A stretch of 64,000 nt of DNA from Oceanibium sediminis (GCF_003265325.1 NZ_QGNX01000004.1:124001-188000); one strand, 5' to 3'; numbered from the stretch's first letter, positions 46,655 to 56,837 are shown. Numbers and translations: made by a program. Notes: generated from the letters alone by a model not told the origin.

Positions 46655-47296
46655 ATGGCCAAGGAAGCATTCCGCCCCGTCGATACCTGGGTCTTCGACC
46701 TCGACAACACGCTCTACCCGCCCGAGGCGGGGCTGTTCGCGCAGATGAACCCGCGCATCAACGGGTTCATCCGCACAACGCTCGGTATTTCCGAGGATGA
46801 GGCGGCGGTCCTACGCAAGAGCTACTGGCAGCAATACGGCACCACGCTGTCCGGGCTGATGGCCGAGCACGGGGTCGAGCCACTGGCCTACCTGGACGAG
46901 GTGCATGACATCGACCTGTCGACCCTTACCCCCGCGCCGGATCTGCACACGGCACTGAATGCCCTGCCCGGGCGCAAGATCGTCTTCACGAATGGCACCC
47001 GCGAGCACGCGAAGCGGGTGACCCGCGCCCGCGGCATCGATGGCGCGTTCGACGCGATCTACGGCGTGGAGGATGCCGATTTCGTGCCCAAGCCCAAGGA
47101 AGCCGCCTTCGCGCGGGTGTTCGAGCTTGCCGGCGTGTTGCCCCGCACCGCCGCGATGTTCGAGGACAGCGCGCACAACCTGCAGGTCCCCCACGCCTGG
47201 GGCATGCGCACCGTGCTTGTCGGCCCGCCCGAGGATGGCCCCCACATCCACCACCAGACCGAGGACCTGGCGGGCTTTCTGTCGCAACTGGCGTAA
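46655..47296 (+). CDS. HAD-superfamily pyrimidine 5'-nucleotidase-like hydrolase
   Basis: A 213-residue HAD phosphatase. Motif I is VFDLDNTLYP (nucleophile Asp15, acid Asp17), motif II is VFTNGTREH, the motif III lysine is in VPKPKEAAF, and motif IV is MFEDSAHNL. The cap region and the NTLYP signature match the SDT1-type pyrimidine 5'-nucleotidase subfamily. It precedes a UbiH-type gene by 42 bp. Confidence 0.9.
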   Translation: MAKEAFRPVDTWVFDLDNTLYPPEAGLFAQMNPRINGFIRTTLGISEDEAAVLRKSYWQQYGTTLSGLMAEHGVEPLAYLDEVHDIDLSTLTPAPDLHTALNALPGRKIVFTNGTREHAKRVTRARGIDGAFDAIYGVEDADFVPKPKEAAFARVFELAGVLPRTAAMFEDSAHNLQVPHAWGMRTVLVGPPEDGPHIHHQTEDLAGFLSQLA

Positions 47297-47338
47297 GTCC
47301 CCTTCCCGCCCCCGCCCGGCCGGCATAGGTTGGCGCCC

Positions 47339-48568
47339 ATGGAACGCACGCACTCAGATATCCTTGTCGCCGGTGGCGGAATCGCCGGCATGATCGCCAC
47401 CGCCTGTTTCGCCGCGGCCGGGTTCGAAACGACTTGTATCGAGCCGCAGGCGCAGGCCCCCGACGAAGGGGCGGCGGACGCGGATTTGCGCTCTACCGCC
47501 TTCCTGGAACCCGCGATCGCGCTGCTGAAGGCCGCCGGAGTGTGGGAGCGGCTCAGCCCCCATGCCACGGATCTGCGGATCATGCGCCTTGCGGATGCCG
47601 GTGGCGAGACGAACGAGATGCGCGAGGTGGCCGACTTCGACGCCTCCACCCTTGGGCAGGCGCGCTTCGGCGTGAACCTTCCCAACGTGCAGATCCGCAA
47701 GGTGCTGCTCGAACACCTCGACACCCTGCCCGGCGCGACCCTGCTGACCGGGCGCAAGGTCGTGCGCGCCACCGCGCGCACGCGCGAAATGATCCTGACG
47801 CTGGATGATGGCACGCAACACGCCACGCCGCTGGCGGTGGCGGCGGACGGGCGCAACAGCTTTCTGCGCCAGAACGCCGGGATCAAGGCGCGCCGCTGGG
47901 ACTACGGCCAGCAGGCGCTGGTCTTCGCGGTCAGCCACCCGGTGCCACACGACAACGTCTCGACCGAGATCCACCGCACCGGCGGGCCGTTCACGCTGGT
48001 GCCCCTGCCCGATCGCGGCGGCGTGCCCCATTCCGCCGTCGTCTGGATGGAGACTGGCCCGAAGGCCGCCGCCCTTGCCGCGCTGCCCGCCGAGGACTTC
48101 AACCGCGCCGCGACCGAACGCTCCTGCGGTATTCTCGGCCCGCTGGAATTGGCGACGGGGCGCGGGCGGTGGCCGATCAGCAGCCTGATCGCCGAGCGCC
48201 TGGACGGGCCCCGGGTGGCGCTGGTGGCCGAGGCCGCCCACGTGATGCCGCCCATCGGCGCGCAGGGGCTGAACACCTCGCTCGGGGATCTTTCGGACCT
48301 GCTCGGCCTTGTCGCCGCCGCGCGTGACGCCGGGCAGGACCACGGCGCGCACCAGATCCTTGCCCGGTACTCCAAGGGCCGCCATGGCGAAACCCTGGCG
48401 CGCGTGCTGGGCGTCGATGCGCTGAACCGCGCGGCCATGGCCGAAAGCCAGGGCCTGCGCGACCTGCGCCGTGCCGGTCTGAAGCTGCTCTACGGGTTGC
48501 GCCCCCTTCGCGAGGGGGCGATGCGCGCGGGTCTTGGCGCGGGTCGGCTTCCCGATCCGGGGGCATGA
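47339..48568 (+). CDS. UbiH-family FAD-dependent monooxygenase (ubiquinone biosynthesis)
   Basis: A 409-residue flavoprotein hydroxylase. The FAD dinucleotide motif VAGGGIAGMIATACFAAAG is at about 10-28, the middle motif is AADGRNSFLRQ, and the second FAD motif is VAEAAHVMPPIGAQGLN. This pattern (EAAH...PIGAQGLN) is typical of ubiquinone-ring hydroxylases of alphaproteobacteria. Which ring position it hydroxylates cannot be told. The start is ATG 47339. Confidence 0.9.
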   Translation: MERTHSDILVAGGGIAGMIATACFAAAGFETTCIEPQAQAPDEGAADADLRSTAFLEPAIALLKAAGVWERLSPHATDLRIMRLADAGGETNEMREVADFDASTLGQARFGVNLPNVQIRKVLLEHLDTLPGATLLTGRKVVRATARTREMILTLDDGTQHATPLAVAADGRNSFLRQNAGIKARRWDYGQQALVFAVSHPVPHDNVSTEIHRTGGPFTLVPLPDRGGVPHSAVVWMETGPKAAALAALPAEDFNRAATERSCGILGPLELATGRGRWPISSLIAERLDGPRVALVAEAAHVMPPIGAQGLNTSLGDLSDLLGLVAAARDAGQDHGAHQILARYSKGRHGETLARVLGVDALNRAAMAESQGLRDLRRAGLKLLYGLRPLREGAMRAGLGAGRLPDPGA

Positions 48569-48657
48569 TTGCGAAAATACCGCCAATCGCGGGTATTTCA
48601 GCAACATTCACACTTTACACCGGGGATCAGCGACATAAAACGTCTGTCGAAAGCCTG

Positions 48658-48686
48658 TTGACCACGACGAATGCTGTGCTTAAAGA
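48658..48686 (+). promoter_or_regulatory. Promoter of the ilvIH operon
   Basis: TTGACC, exactly 17 bp, TAAAGA. The predicted transcription start (48692-48694) falls on or next to the leader-peptide ATG at 48694. Confidence 0.7.
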
Positions 48687-48693
48687 TATCCAC

Positions 48694-48744
48694 ATGAGCA
48701 ATATCGTCGTACTTATCGGAATGCGCGGGCCCTGGGTAAGGTAA
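48694..48744 (+). CDS. ilvI leader peptide (attenuator), probably leaderless
   Basis: A 16-codon frame encoding MSNIVVLIGMRGPWVR, with the run Ile-Val-Val-Leu-Ile (codons 4-8) expected for attenuation by branched-chain amino acid supply. No Shine-Dalgarno sequence precedes it. The promoter places the transcript start at the ATG, so translation is probably leaderless, as is known for the trp leader of some rhizobia. A GGGCC segment inside the frame (48727-48731) can pair with GGCCC of the downstream terminator (48771-48775) to form an antiterminator. Confidence 0.8.
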   Translation: MSNIVVLIGMRGPWVR

Positions 48745-48769
48745 CACTTCCCCGGATACGCTCGCGCAC

Positions 48770-48793
48770 AGGCCCCTTTGAGGGCCTTTTTTT
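48770..48793 (+). terminator. Attenuator terminator upstream of ilvI
   Basis: The 6-bp stem AGGCCC/GGGCCT with a six-base loop is followed by seven T. It lies 26 bp after the leader-peptide stop and 67 bp before ilvI. Confidence 0.85.
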
Positions 48794-48859
48794 ATGCCCG
48801 ATTGCGGGTAAAAAGGACCTCCGGACACCCCGGATGGCCAGGAAATGGAGACAAAGCAG

Positions 48860-50614
48860 ATGTCACGTCAGATGACCGGCGCGCAGATGGTGGTTCGGGC
48901 CCTGAGGGATCAGGGTGTGGACACGGTATTCGGATACCCGGGCGGCGCTGTGCTTCCGATTTATGACGAGCTTTTCCAGCAGAACAAGATCCGCCACATC
49001 CTGGTGCGTCACGAACAGGGTGCGACCCACGCCGCCGAAGGCTATGCCCGCTCGACCGGGAAGCCCGGTGTTGTCCTCGTCACCTCCGGCCCCGGGGCGA
49101 CGAACGCGGTGACCGGCATGACCGACGCGCTGATGGACTCGATCCCGATGGTCGTCCTGACCGGGCAGGTTCCGACCTTCATGATCGGCAATGACGCCTT
49201 CCAAGAAGCCGACACCGTCGGCATCACGCGCCCCTGCACCAAGCACAACTGGCTGGTGAAGGACACGGACAAGCTGGCCGGCACGATCCACCAGGCGTTC
49301 CACGTCGCCACCACCGGCCGCCCCGGCCCGGTTCTGGTCGACATTCCCAAGGACGTGCAATTCGCCACCGGCCAGTACCAGGCCCCCAATCAAAGCCAGA
49401 CCGGGCACTACAACCCGCAGGTGAAGGGCGATATTGACCTGATCACCCTGGCCGTCGAGGGGCTGGAAAAGGCTGAGCGCCCGATCCTCTACACCGGGGG
49501 CGGCGTGGTCAACTCCGGGCCCGGCGCCAGCCAGCTGTTGCGCGAACTGGTGGCGGAAACGAACTTCCCCATCACCTCCACGCTGATGGGGCTGGGCTGC
49601 TACCCGGCATCGGGCGACAACTGGCTCGGCATGCTGGGGATGCACGGCACCTACGAAGCGAACTGGTCGATGCATGACTGCGACTACATGCTGTGCATCG
49701 GCGCGCGTTTCGATGACCGGATCACCGGGCGTGTCGACGCGTTCAGCCCCAATTCATTCAAGGTCCACATCGATATCGACCCCTCCTCGATCAACAAGAA
49801 CATCCGCGTCGACGTGCCCATCATCGGGGACATCGGCCATGTTCTGGAGGACATGCTGAAGGTCTGGAAGGCGCGCGGACGCAAGACCAACTCCGAAGCC
49901 GTCGCCAAGTGGTGGGAGCAGATCGAGAAGTGGCGTGAGGTGAAGTCGCTGAACTACCGGAACTCGGAAAAGACCATCAAGCCGCAGTACGCGTTGCAAC
50001 GGCTTGAGGCGCTGACGAAGAACCACGACCGCTACATCACCACGGAAGTTGGCCAGCACCAGATGTGGGCCGCGCAGTTCCTCGGCTTCGAGGATCCGCA
50101 CCGCTGGATGACCTCCGGCGGGCTCGGCACCATGGGCTACGGCCTGCCCGCCTCCCTGGGGGTTCAGATCGCGCATCCGGAGGCGCTGGTCATCAATGTC
50201 GCCGGCGAAGCCAGCTGGATGATGAACATGCAGGAAATGAGCACAGCGGTGCAGTTCAAGGCCCCGATCAAGCAGTTCATCCTGAACAACGAGCGGCTCG
50301 GCATGGTGCGCCAGTGGCAGGAGTTACTGCACGGTGAGCGCTATTCCTCCAGCTGGTCCGAGGCGCTGCCCGATTTCGTCAAGCTGGCCGAGGCGTTCGG
50401 CTGCAAGGGCATCCTGTGCAAGGACCCCGCCGACCTCGACGATGCGATCCAGGAGATGCTGGACTACGATGGGCCGGTGATCTTCGACTGCCTGGTGGAA
50501 AAGCACGAGAACTGCTTCCCCATGATCCCGAGCGGCAAGGCGCATAACGAGATGCTTCTGGGCGACGCCTCCACCAAGGATGCGATCGATTCCGGCGGCG
50601 CGGTCATGGTTTAA
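48860..50614 (+). CDS. ilvI: Acetolactate synthase large subunit
   Basis: TPP-dependent enzyme making acetolactate and acetohydroxybutyrate for valine, leucine and isoleucine. The 584-residue protein has VFGYPGGAVLPIYDEL, the catalytic Glu in RHEQGATHAAEGYA, SGPGATNAVTG, and a TPP-binding region AGEASWMMNMQEM in place of the classical GDGS-type sequence. The start is ATG 48860 (GGAG 9 bases upstream); ATG 48845 is also in frame. It is regulated by the attenuator described above. Confidence 0.97.
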   Translation: MSRQMTGAQMVVRALRDQGVDTVFGYPGGAVLPIYDELFQQNKIRHILVRHEQGATHAAEGYARSTGKPGVVLVTSGPGATNAVTGMTDALMDSIPMVVLTGQVPTFMIGNDAFQEADTVGITRPCTKHNWLVKDTDKLAGTIHQAFHVATTGRPGPVLVDIPKDVQFATGQYQAPNQSQTGHYNPQVKGDIDLITLAVEGLEKAERPILYTGGGVVNSGPGASQLLRELVAETNFPITSTLMGLGCYPASGDNWLGMLGMHGTYEANWSMHDCDYMLCIGARFDDRITGRVDAFSPNSFKVHIDIDPSSINKNIRVDVPIIGDIGHVLEDMLKVWKARGRKTNSEAVAKWWEQIEKWREVKSLNYRNSEKTIKPQYALQRLEALTKNHDRYITTEVGQHQMWAAQFLGFEDPHRWMTSGGLGTMGYGLPASLGVQIAHPEALVINVAGEASWMMNMQEMSTAVQFKAPIKQFILNNERLGMVRQWQELLHGERYSSSWSEALPDFVKLAEAFGCKGILCKDPADLDDAIQEMLDYDGPVIFDCLVEKHENCFPMIPSGKAHNEMLLGDASTKDAIDSGGAVMV

Positions 50615-50631
50615 GGACGGACCGCAACACA

Positions 50632-51375
50632 ATGGAACCGTTCCTTTTTATCAGCTACGGCCTGACAAAGAGCGGCTCCACGCTTGCCTTCCAGCTGACC
50701 TCGGTCGCGCTGGAACAGGCGGGCTTTCCCCAGCCCCGGCTGACCGTGCCGGGGCTGGTCGTTTCCCACAAGATCAACGCCATCGAACATGTCGATGAGG
50801 TCCAGGCCAAACAGGTCCGGGACGAACTGACCCGCCTTGGCGGGCCGATCGTGGTCAAGACCCATACGCGCCCTGACCCTGCCCTTGTGGCGATGGTCAC
50901 CCAAGGCCGCGCGAAGCTGCATGTCGTCGTCCGCGATCCACGCGACATCGCCCTGTCCATGCTGGACAATGGCCGCCGCAGCCGGGCGCGTGGCAAGCCC
51001 GCCTTCTCGGAATTCGTGACGCTCGCCGATACCTTCCAAGGGCTCGACGACCAGTTGCGCACGCTGTCCCAATGGGCCGCGTTGCCGGAGGCGCGGGTGT
51101 TGCAGTACGACACGCTGGCCTTCGATACAGTTACGGCGGCGGGCGACATCCTCGCCCACCTCGGCATTCCGGGCGATCCAGGGCGGATCGCCGAGGAGGT
51201 TCTGAACCACCGCTTCACCCAGCGCAATGTCGCGCGGCGCGACCGGCACCGAAGCGAAATGCCCGCGGCGGACAGCGCCGCCTTCCTGACCCGATACGCC
51301 GACTTCCATGCGCGCTACCTGGCCCCCGCCCCGACGGGCGCATCGGCCGGCGTCGCGTCCCCTCTCACCCAATGA
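50632..51375 (+). CDS. Sulfotransferase-like protein inside the ilvIH operon
   Basis: A 247-residue P-loop protein. A PAPS-loop-like FISYGLTKSGSTLAFQLT lies at the N-terminus (residues 5-22), followed by VVKTHTRPD and the 3'-phosphate-binding-type HVVVRDPRDIALSMLDNGR. It lies 17 bp after ilvI and 16 bp before ilvH on the same strand, so it is co-transcribed with branched-chain amino acid genes. The base composition is like that of its neighbours. The acceptor is unknown. Confidence 0.85.
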   Translation: MEPFLFISYGLTKSGSTLAFQLTSVALEQAGFPQPRLTVPGLVVSHKINAIEHVDEVQAKQVRDELTRLGGPIVVKTHTRPDPALVAMVTQGRAKLHVVVRDPRDIALSMLDNGRRSRARGKPAFSEFVTLADTFQGLDDQLRTLSQWAALPEARVLQYDTLAFDTVTAAGDILAHLGIPGDPGRIAEEVLNHRFTQRNVARRDRHRSEMPAADSAAFLTRYADFHARYLAPAPTGASAGVASPLTQ

Positions 51376-51391
51376 ACCAGCAGGCACACCG

Positions 51392-51958
51392 ATGAACGCT
51401 CTCGCTCTCAAGAAAGGCAGTAGCCGCAAAAGCGCCTACGATCTGAAGAATCCCCAGGGGGATCACCAGGAAACCCACACGATCACCGTGCTCGTCGACA
51501 ACGAGGCGGGCGTCCTGGCCCGTGTCATCGGCCTGTTTTCAGGCCGTGGCTACAACATCGACAGCCTGACCGTGGCCGAGGTGGACCACGCCGGCCACCG
51601 CTCCCGCATCACGGTGGTGACGACGGGAACCCCGGCGGTGATCGAGCAGATCAAGGCCCAGCTCGAGCGGATGGTCCCGGTATACGCCGTGCACGACCTG
51701 ACGGTTGAAGGGCCCAGCGTCGAACGGGAACTGGCCCTCGTCAAGGTCGCGGGCACCGGCGAACACCGGGTGGAGGCGCTGCGCCTCGCGGATGTGTTCC
51801 GCGCCAACGTGGTGGACACCACGCTGGAAAGCTTCGTGTTCGAAATCACCGGCGCACCGGAAAAAATCGACACCTTCATTGAGCTGATGCGCCCCCTCGG
51901 CCTGGTCGAAGCCGGGCGCACCGGCATCGCCGCTCTGTCACGAGGCGCACACATCTGA
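51392..51958 (+). CDS. ilvH: Acetolactate synthase small subunit
   Basis: Regulatory subunit, 188 residues. The ACT domain begins at about residue 30 (HTITVLVDNEAGVLARVIGL, then FSGRGYNIDSLTVAEVD), and the second domain includes ERELALVKVAG and ESFVFEITG. It binds valine for feedback control of IlvI. The start is ATG 51392; the longer frame upstream belongs to the sulfotransferase region. Confidence 0.97.
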   Translation: MNALALKKGSSRKSAYDLKNPQGDHQETHTITVLVDNEAGVLARVIGLFSGRGYNIDSLTVAEVDHAGHRSRITVVTTGTPAVIEQIKAQLERMVPVYAVHDLTVEGPSVERELALVKVAGTGEHRVEALRLADVFRANVVDTTLESFVFEITGAPEKIDTFIELMRPLGLVEAGRTGIAALSRGAHI

Positions 51959-51961
51959 CGC

Positions 51962-52801
51962 TCAGGCATTGACGCTGAGGGCTGGCGGCACGACCGGCTC
52001 CGACAGATCCATAGCCCGAAACCGCTCCTGGTCCCCTGCAATCGCATCGCGAATACGCGGGACCAGGTCCGCCGGGATAGGCCCCGGCGCCACACGTCCG
52101 AGCTTGCGCGCGCCGCCGCGCAACAGGTCCTTGATCGGCTCGGGCAATGCCCCGCGCAGATCCCGCGCCGCGGAAAGCTCCCGTGCGCGCCAGTACCACC
52201 CGGGCAATTGCGCAACATTCTCCCCCGCATTGCCATGGCCACGGGGCGTGGGCCAGCAATCCGCAACGCCTAGGAACCGCGCCAGGCGGCTGCGTGTGAT
52301 CCCGGCTTCCAGCTGTTCCGCCTCAATTACCAGCACCCGCTCGCGCGGCATCACCTCCAGGTATTGCGAGATCTGCCGGTGATACAGGCTGGCATCGACG
52401 AGCCGGGCGAAAACCTCCGGATCGCGCACTTCCGGCTCGGGCAGATAGCCCGCCGCGCGTTTGTGACGATACTCCGAGAGGGCCCGGGCAACCGGATCCC
52501 GGGTCAGGTAGATGACCTTGACCCGCGGGACGTAACGCAGAATGCGCGCCGCGGTACCGGGATACAGGCGCGCCTTGGCATAGGCCGGCGACACCTCTCC
52601 AACCACCGGCGCAGAGGGAAACTGCGCGCCATACCACGCGAGGGTCCGGCCCCGGTTCAACTCGGGCACGAAGAAATCCGTTTCCTTCATCGCCGGCACC
52701 CCGATATCCGGATGCGCCGCCAGCACGTGATGCAAACGCGTCGTGCCGGCCTTCATGGCCCCCACAACGATGAAATCCGGCAATCGAAGGACATTTGACA
52801 T
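51962..52801 (-). CDS. Sulfotransferase domain protein (heparan N-sulfotransferase-like)
   Basis: A 279-residue sulfotransferase. The PAPS loop is FIVVGAMKAGTTRLHHVLAA (residues 10-29), followed by MKETDFF and GEVSPAYA; the 3'-phosphate site is KVIYLTRDPVARALSEYRHK. The C-terminal part is shorter than in full-length NDST-type enzymes. It is convergent with ilvH, with a 3-bp gap. It is the third sulfotransferase in 8 kb. Confidence 0.9.
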   Translation of the reverse strand: MSNVLRLPDFIVVGAMKAGTTRLHHVLAAHPDIGVPAMKETDFFVPELNRGRTLAWYGAQFPSAPVVGEVSPAYAKARLYPGTAARILRYVPRVKVIYLTRDPVARALSEYRHKRAAGYLPEPEVRDPEVFARLVDASLYHRQISQYLEVMPRERVLVIEAEQLEAGITRSRLARFLGVADCWPTPRGHGNAGENVAQLPGWYWRARELSAARDLRGALPEPIKDLLRGGARKLGRVAPGPIPADLVPRIRDAIAGDQERFRAMDLSEPVVPPALSVNA

Positions 52802-52951
52802 GCACGCAGACTGCCGCGCCCAAGGTTAATTAAACATGAAGAATTCCAAAGTCCCCGAAATATCCCGGGGTTTGGGGCAGCGCCCCAATCGCACGCAGTG
52901 CCAGAAGGATTGCGCCGCAAGGCGCTCCGCTAATCCCCTCCGGCAGCGCAC

Positions 52952-52980
52952 AAAAAAAGGGGGATGGCGCACCATCCCCC
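52952..52980 (-). terminator. Intrinsic terminator of nrdJ
   Basis: On the minus strand a perfect 9-bp stem (GGGGGATGG with CCATCCCCC, four-base loop) is followed by seven T. It lies about 100 bp after the nrdJ stop. A second 7-bp hairpin lies beyond it at 52872-52888. Confidence 0.85.
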
Positions 52981-53080
52981 AGTTTCGCATTTCAGGCTCT
53001 TCTCGTTGTCCCGCTCGGTTTTTTGCCTGCGGCCTGAACGCTGCTCCCCACCCTGGGCGCCCCCGGGGCGGGGAAAACCC

Positions 53081-56000
53081 TTAGCTACACCCGGACGTAC
53101 CCCCGCAGGTGTTGCACTTCATGCAGGTGCCGTTGCGCACCAGCGTGAAGTTCCCGCATTCGTCGCAGGGGTCGCCCTCGTAGCCCTGCATCTTCGCCTT
53201 GGTCCGCTGGTCCAGCCCGGTTGCGGACAGGACCTCCACGGTTGTGGCCGGCGCGCTCGACAGGCCCGTTGCAAGCGCCGCGCTCGCCGCGCCGCCCTGG
53301 AGCACCATCAGCTCCTGGGGCAGACGCTTGCGCAGGTAGCCGGTCGAGCTGACCTGGCGGATCATCTCGATGGAGGCCTTGCTGACCTCGGCATCCACGG
53401 GGGCGATGTTGGACTTGCCCTCTTCCTCGCCCCGGCCCAGCTCGTCGAAACCGGTGCCTTCGGGGGCCACATGGGCCAGGTCCGTCCGGTCGAGGTAGCT
53501 GACCGCCAGTTCGCGGAAGATGTAGTCCAGGATCGACGTCGCGTTCTTGATCGAGTCGTTGCCCTGCACCATGCCTGCCGGTTCGAACCGGGTGAAGGTG
53601 AAGGCTTCCACGAACTCCTCCAGCGGCACGCCGTACTGAAGCCCGACGGACACCGCGATGGCGAAGTTGTTCATCATCGCACGGAAAGCGGCGCCTTCCT
53701 TGTGCATGTCGATGAAGATCTCGCCCAGCTGGCCGTCGGCGTATTCGCCGGTCCGCAGGTAGACCTTGTGCCCGCCCACGATGGCCTTCTGAGTGTAGCC
53801 CTTGCGCCGCTCGGGCAGCTTCTCGCGGTTGGAGCGCACCAGCTCCTTCACGATCACCTTCTCGATGATCTTCTCGGCCACGATCTGCGCCTTCTGCTGG
53901 GGCCCGGCTTCGGCCAGCAGCTCCTCCAGGTCCTCGTCGTCGTCCTCGTCGATCAGGGCGGCGGACAGCGGCTGGCTCAGCTTGGAGCCGTCGCGGTAGA
54001 GCGCGTTCGCCTTGGTGCCCAGCGACCAGCTCAGCTCGTAGGCGGCCTTGCAATCCTCGACCGTCGCGTCATTGGGCATGTTGATCGTCTTGGAGATCGC
54101 CCCCGAGATAAAGCTTTGCGCCGCCGCCATCATGTGGATGTGGCTCTCGACCGACAGGTAGCGCTTGCCGATCTTGCCGCAGGGGTTGGCGCAATCGAAG
54201 ACCTTGTAGTGCTCTTCCTTCAGGAACGGCGCGCCTTCCAGCGTCATCGTGCCGCAAACGTGGTTGTTCGCCGCCTCGATCTGCGCCCGCGAATAGCCCA
54301 GGTGACGCAGCAGGTCGAAGCCCGGATCCGTCAGCTTGGCCGCCGGAATGCCCAGGACCTGGGTGCAAAACTCCTCGCCCAAGGTCCACTGGTTGAACAC
54401 GAAGCGGATGTCGAAGGCGGTCGGCAGGGCCTTTTCCACCTTGGCGATCTCGTCCGGGCCGAAGCCGTGACCGATCAGCGAGGTGGGGTTGATGTCCGGC
54501 GCATTGCCCAGCGTGCCGTGCCCCACGGCATAGGCGACGATCTCTTCGATCTGCGCGCTGCTGTAGCCGAGGTTGGCCAGCGCGGCGGGCACCGACTGGT
54601 TGATTATCTTGAAGTAGCCGCCACCGGCCAGCTTCTTGAACTTCACCAGCGCGAAATCCGGCTCGATCCCGGTGGTGTCGCAATCCATCACCAGCCCGAT
54701 GGTGCCGGTGGGCGCGATCACCGTGGCCTGCGCGTTGCGATAGCCGTGCGCCTCACCCAGCGACAGGGCTTCGTCCCAGACCGCGTGGCTCAGGTTGACC
54801 AGGCTCTGGTCGGGGCAGTTGGTGTGATCCAGCGGCACCGGCTTGACGGCCAGCCCTTCGTAGCCCGCGGCTTCGCCGTAGGCGGCGCGGCGGTGGTTGC
54901 GCATCACCCGCAGCATGTGCTCGGCGTTTTTCGCATAGCCCGGGAACGGACCCAGCTCCTTGGCCATCTCGGCCGAGGTGGCGTAGCAGACGCCGGTCAT
55001 GATCGCGGTCAGCGCCCCGCAAAGCGCGCGGCCCTCGTCACTGTCATAGCCGTAGCCCATGTTCATCAGCAACCCGCCAATGTTGGCATAGCCAAGGCCG
55101 GTGGTGCGGAACTTGTAGGACAGCTCGGCAATCGCGGGGCTCGGGAACTGCGCCATCATCACACTGATTTCCAGGGTGATCATCCACAGCCGCGTGGCGT
55201 GGACATACCCCTCGGCGTCGAACTTGCCGTCGTTCAGGAAGGTCAGCAGGTTCATGGAGGCCAGGTTACAGGCCGTATCGTCCAGGAACATGTATTCCGA
55301 GCACGGGTTGGAGCCGCGGATCTCACCATCCGCCGGGCAGGTGTGCCAGGCGTTCACGGTGTCATGGAACTGGATGCCGGGATCGGCGCAGGCCCAGGCG
55401 GCGTGGCCGATCTGTTCCCACAGGTCCTTCGCCTTGACGGTGCGGGCGACCTTGCCGTCGGTGCGGCGCAGCAGTTCCCAATCCGCGTCTTCGCGCACGG
55501 CCTTCAGGAAGGCGTCGGTCACGCGGACGGAGTTGTTCGAGTTCTGGCCCGATACCGTCAGGTAGGCGTCCGAGTCCCAGTCCGTGTCGTAGGTCGGGAA
55601 CTCGATCGAGGTGAAGCCCTGCTCCGCATACTGCAGGATACGCTTGACGTAGGTTTCGGGGATCATCGCGGACTTTGCCGTCTTGATCGCTTTTTTCAGC
55701 CCAGCGTTCTTTTTGGGGTCGAAAGCGTCGGCCTCTGCTCCGTCCCAGGACTTGATGGCGCCGAAGATTTCGTTCAGGCGCAATTCATGCGCCTTGGAAC
55801 CGGCGACGAGCGAGGCGACTTTCTGCTCCTCGATCACTTTCCAGTTGATGAACTCTTCGATGTCCGGGTGATCCATATCGCAGATCACCATCTTCGCTGC
55901 TCGACGGGTTGTCCCGCCTGATTTGATCGCGCCAGCAGCACGATCGCCGATCTTGAGGAAGCTCATCAGCCCCGAGGACTTGCCGCCGCCGCCCAGCGGC

Positions 56001-56728
56001 TCGTTCGAGCCGCGCAAGGACGAGAAGTTGGTTCCGGTGCCCGAGCCGTACTTGAACAGGCGCGCCTCACGGGTCCACAGGTCCATGATGCCACCGTCGT
56101 TCACCAGGTCGTCCGAGACGGACTGGATGAAGCAGGCATGCGGCTGCGGGTGCTCGTAGGCACTGGTGGATTTCGTCAGCTTGCCGGACTTGTAGTCCAC
56201 GTAGAAGTGGCCCTGGCTCGGCCCGTCGATGCCGTAGGCCCAGTGCAGGCCGGTGTTGAACCACTGCGGGCTGTTCGGGGCCGCGCGCTGGGTCGCGAGC
56301 ATGTAGCGCATTTCGTCGTAATAGGCCTTGGCGTCGGCTTCCGTGGTGAAGTAGCCGCCCTTCCAGCCCCAGTAGGCCCAGGCGCCGGCCAGGCGGTCGA
56401 AGACCTGCTTGCCGCTCGACTCGCCCACGAAGCGCTCTTCCTCGGGCAGTTTCGCCAGCGCCGCCTCATCGGGGACGGAGCGCTGCAGGAACTCGGGGAC
56501 ACCCTTTTCCTTCACGCGCTTGGTGGCGGCCGGAACGCCGGCCTTGCGGAAGTACTTCTGCGCCAGGACGTCCGAGGCGACCTGCGAGAAGTTGCTCGGC
56601 ACTTCCATATCTTTCAGCGAGAAGACAATGGACCCGTCCGGGTTGCGAATCTCGGACGTGGCGCGGCGCCATTCGATGGCGCCGTAGGCTTCGGTGCTGT
56701 CTGTTGTGAATTTGCGTTCAATCTTCAT
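53081..56728 (-). CDS. nrdJ: Adenosylcobalamin-dependent (class II) ribonucleotide reductase
   Basis: A 1215-residue class II RNR reducing ribonucleotides in an oxygen-independent, B12-dependent way. The [15 protein letters not shown] and [11 protein letters not shown] segments (substrate-site cysteine) are present. The radical-site motif is [36 protein letters not shown] and [20 protein letters not shown]-type segments occur further on. A C-terminal zinc-ribbon-like tail has two CXXC pairs ([19 protein letters not shown]). The start is ATG 56728. A palindromic NrdR-like box lies about 110 bp upstream, and an intrinsic terminator follows the gene. Confidence 0.97.
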   Translation of the reverse strand: MKIERKFTTDSTEAYGAIEWRRATSEIRNPDGSIVFSLKDMEVPSNFSQVASDVLAQKYFRKAGVPAATKRVKEKGVPEFLQRSVPDEAALAKLPEEERFVGESSGKQVFDRLAGAWAYWGWKGGYFTTEADAKAYYDEMRYMLATQRAAPNSPQWFNTGLHWAYGIDGPSQGHFYVDYKSGKLTKSTSAYEHPQPHACFIQSVSDDLVNDGGIMDLWTREARLFKYGSGTGTNFSSLRGSNEPLGGGGKSSGLMSFLKIGDRAAGAIKSGGTTRRAAKMVICDMDHPDIEEFINWKVIEEQKVASLVAGSKAHELRLNEIFGAIKSWDGAEADAFDPKKNAGLKKAIKTAKSAMIPETYVKRILQYAEQGFTSIEFPTYDTDWDSDAYLTVSGQNSNNSVRVTDAFLKAVREDADWELLRRTDGKVARTVKAKDLWEQIGHAAWACADPGIQFHDTVNAWHTCPADGEIRGSNPCSEYMFLDDTACNLASMNLLTFLNDGKFDAEGYVHATRLWMITLEISVMMAQFPSPAIAELSYKFRTTGLGYANIGGLLMNMGYGYDSDEGRALCGALTAIMTGVCYATSAEMAKELGPFPGYAKNAEHMLRVMRNHRRAAYGEAAGYEGLAVKPVPLDHTNCPDQSLVNLSHAVWDEALSLGEAHGYRNAQATVIAPTGTIGLVMDCDTTGIEPDFALVKFKKLAGGGYFKIINQSVPAALANLGYSSAQIEEIVAYAVGHGTLGNAPDINPTSLIGHGFGPDEIAKVEKALPTAFDIRFVFNQWTLGEEFCTQVLGIPAAKLTDPGFDLLRHLGYSRAQIEAANNHVCGTMTLEGAPFLKEEHYKVFDCANPCGKIGKRYLSVESHIHMMAAAQSFISGAISKTINMPNDATVEDCKAAYELSWSLGTKANALYRDGSKLSQPLSAALIDEDDDEDLEELLAEAGPQQKAQIVAEKIIEKVIVKELVRSNREKLPERRKGYTQKAIVGGHKVYLRTGEYADGQLGEIFIDMHKEGAAFRAMMNNFAIAVSVGLQYGVPLEEFVEAFTFTRFEPAGMVQGNDSIKNATSILDYIFRELAVSYLDRTDLAHVAPEGTGFDELGRGEEEGKSNIAPVDAEVSKASIEMIRQVSSTGYLRKRLPQELMVLQGGAASAALATGLSSAPATTVEVLSATGLDQRTKAKMQGYEGDPCDECGNFTLVRNGTCMKCNTCGGTSGCS

Positions 56729-56837
56729 CGTCTGCCCCGTGAATTAGACGTAACTTCTGTACAGCCGCAGGCTACCCTGCGACCGGGCCGCGGCGATTGC
56801 CGAGCCTTTTGTTGGATGGTGCCGTGGGCTGCCCTAA

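Noticed and set aside
52964-55921. 985-codon plus-strand open frame opposite nrdJ
   Set aside because: Mirror of a highly conserved reductase gene; its composition is typical of an antisense shadow.
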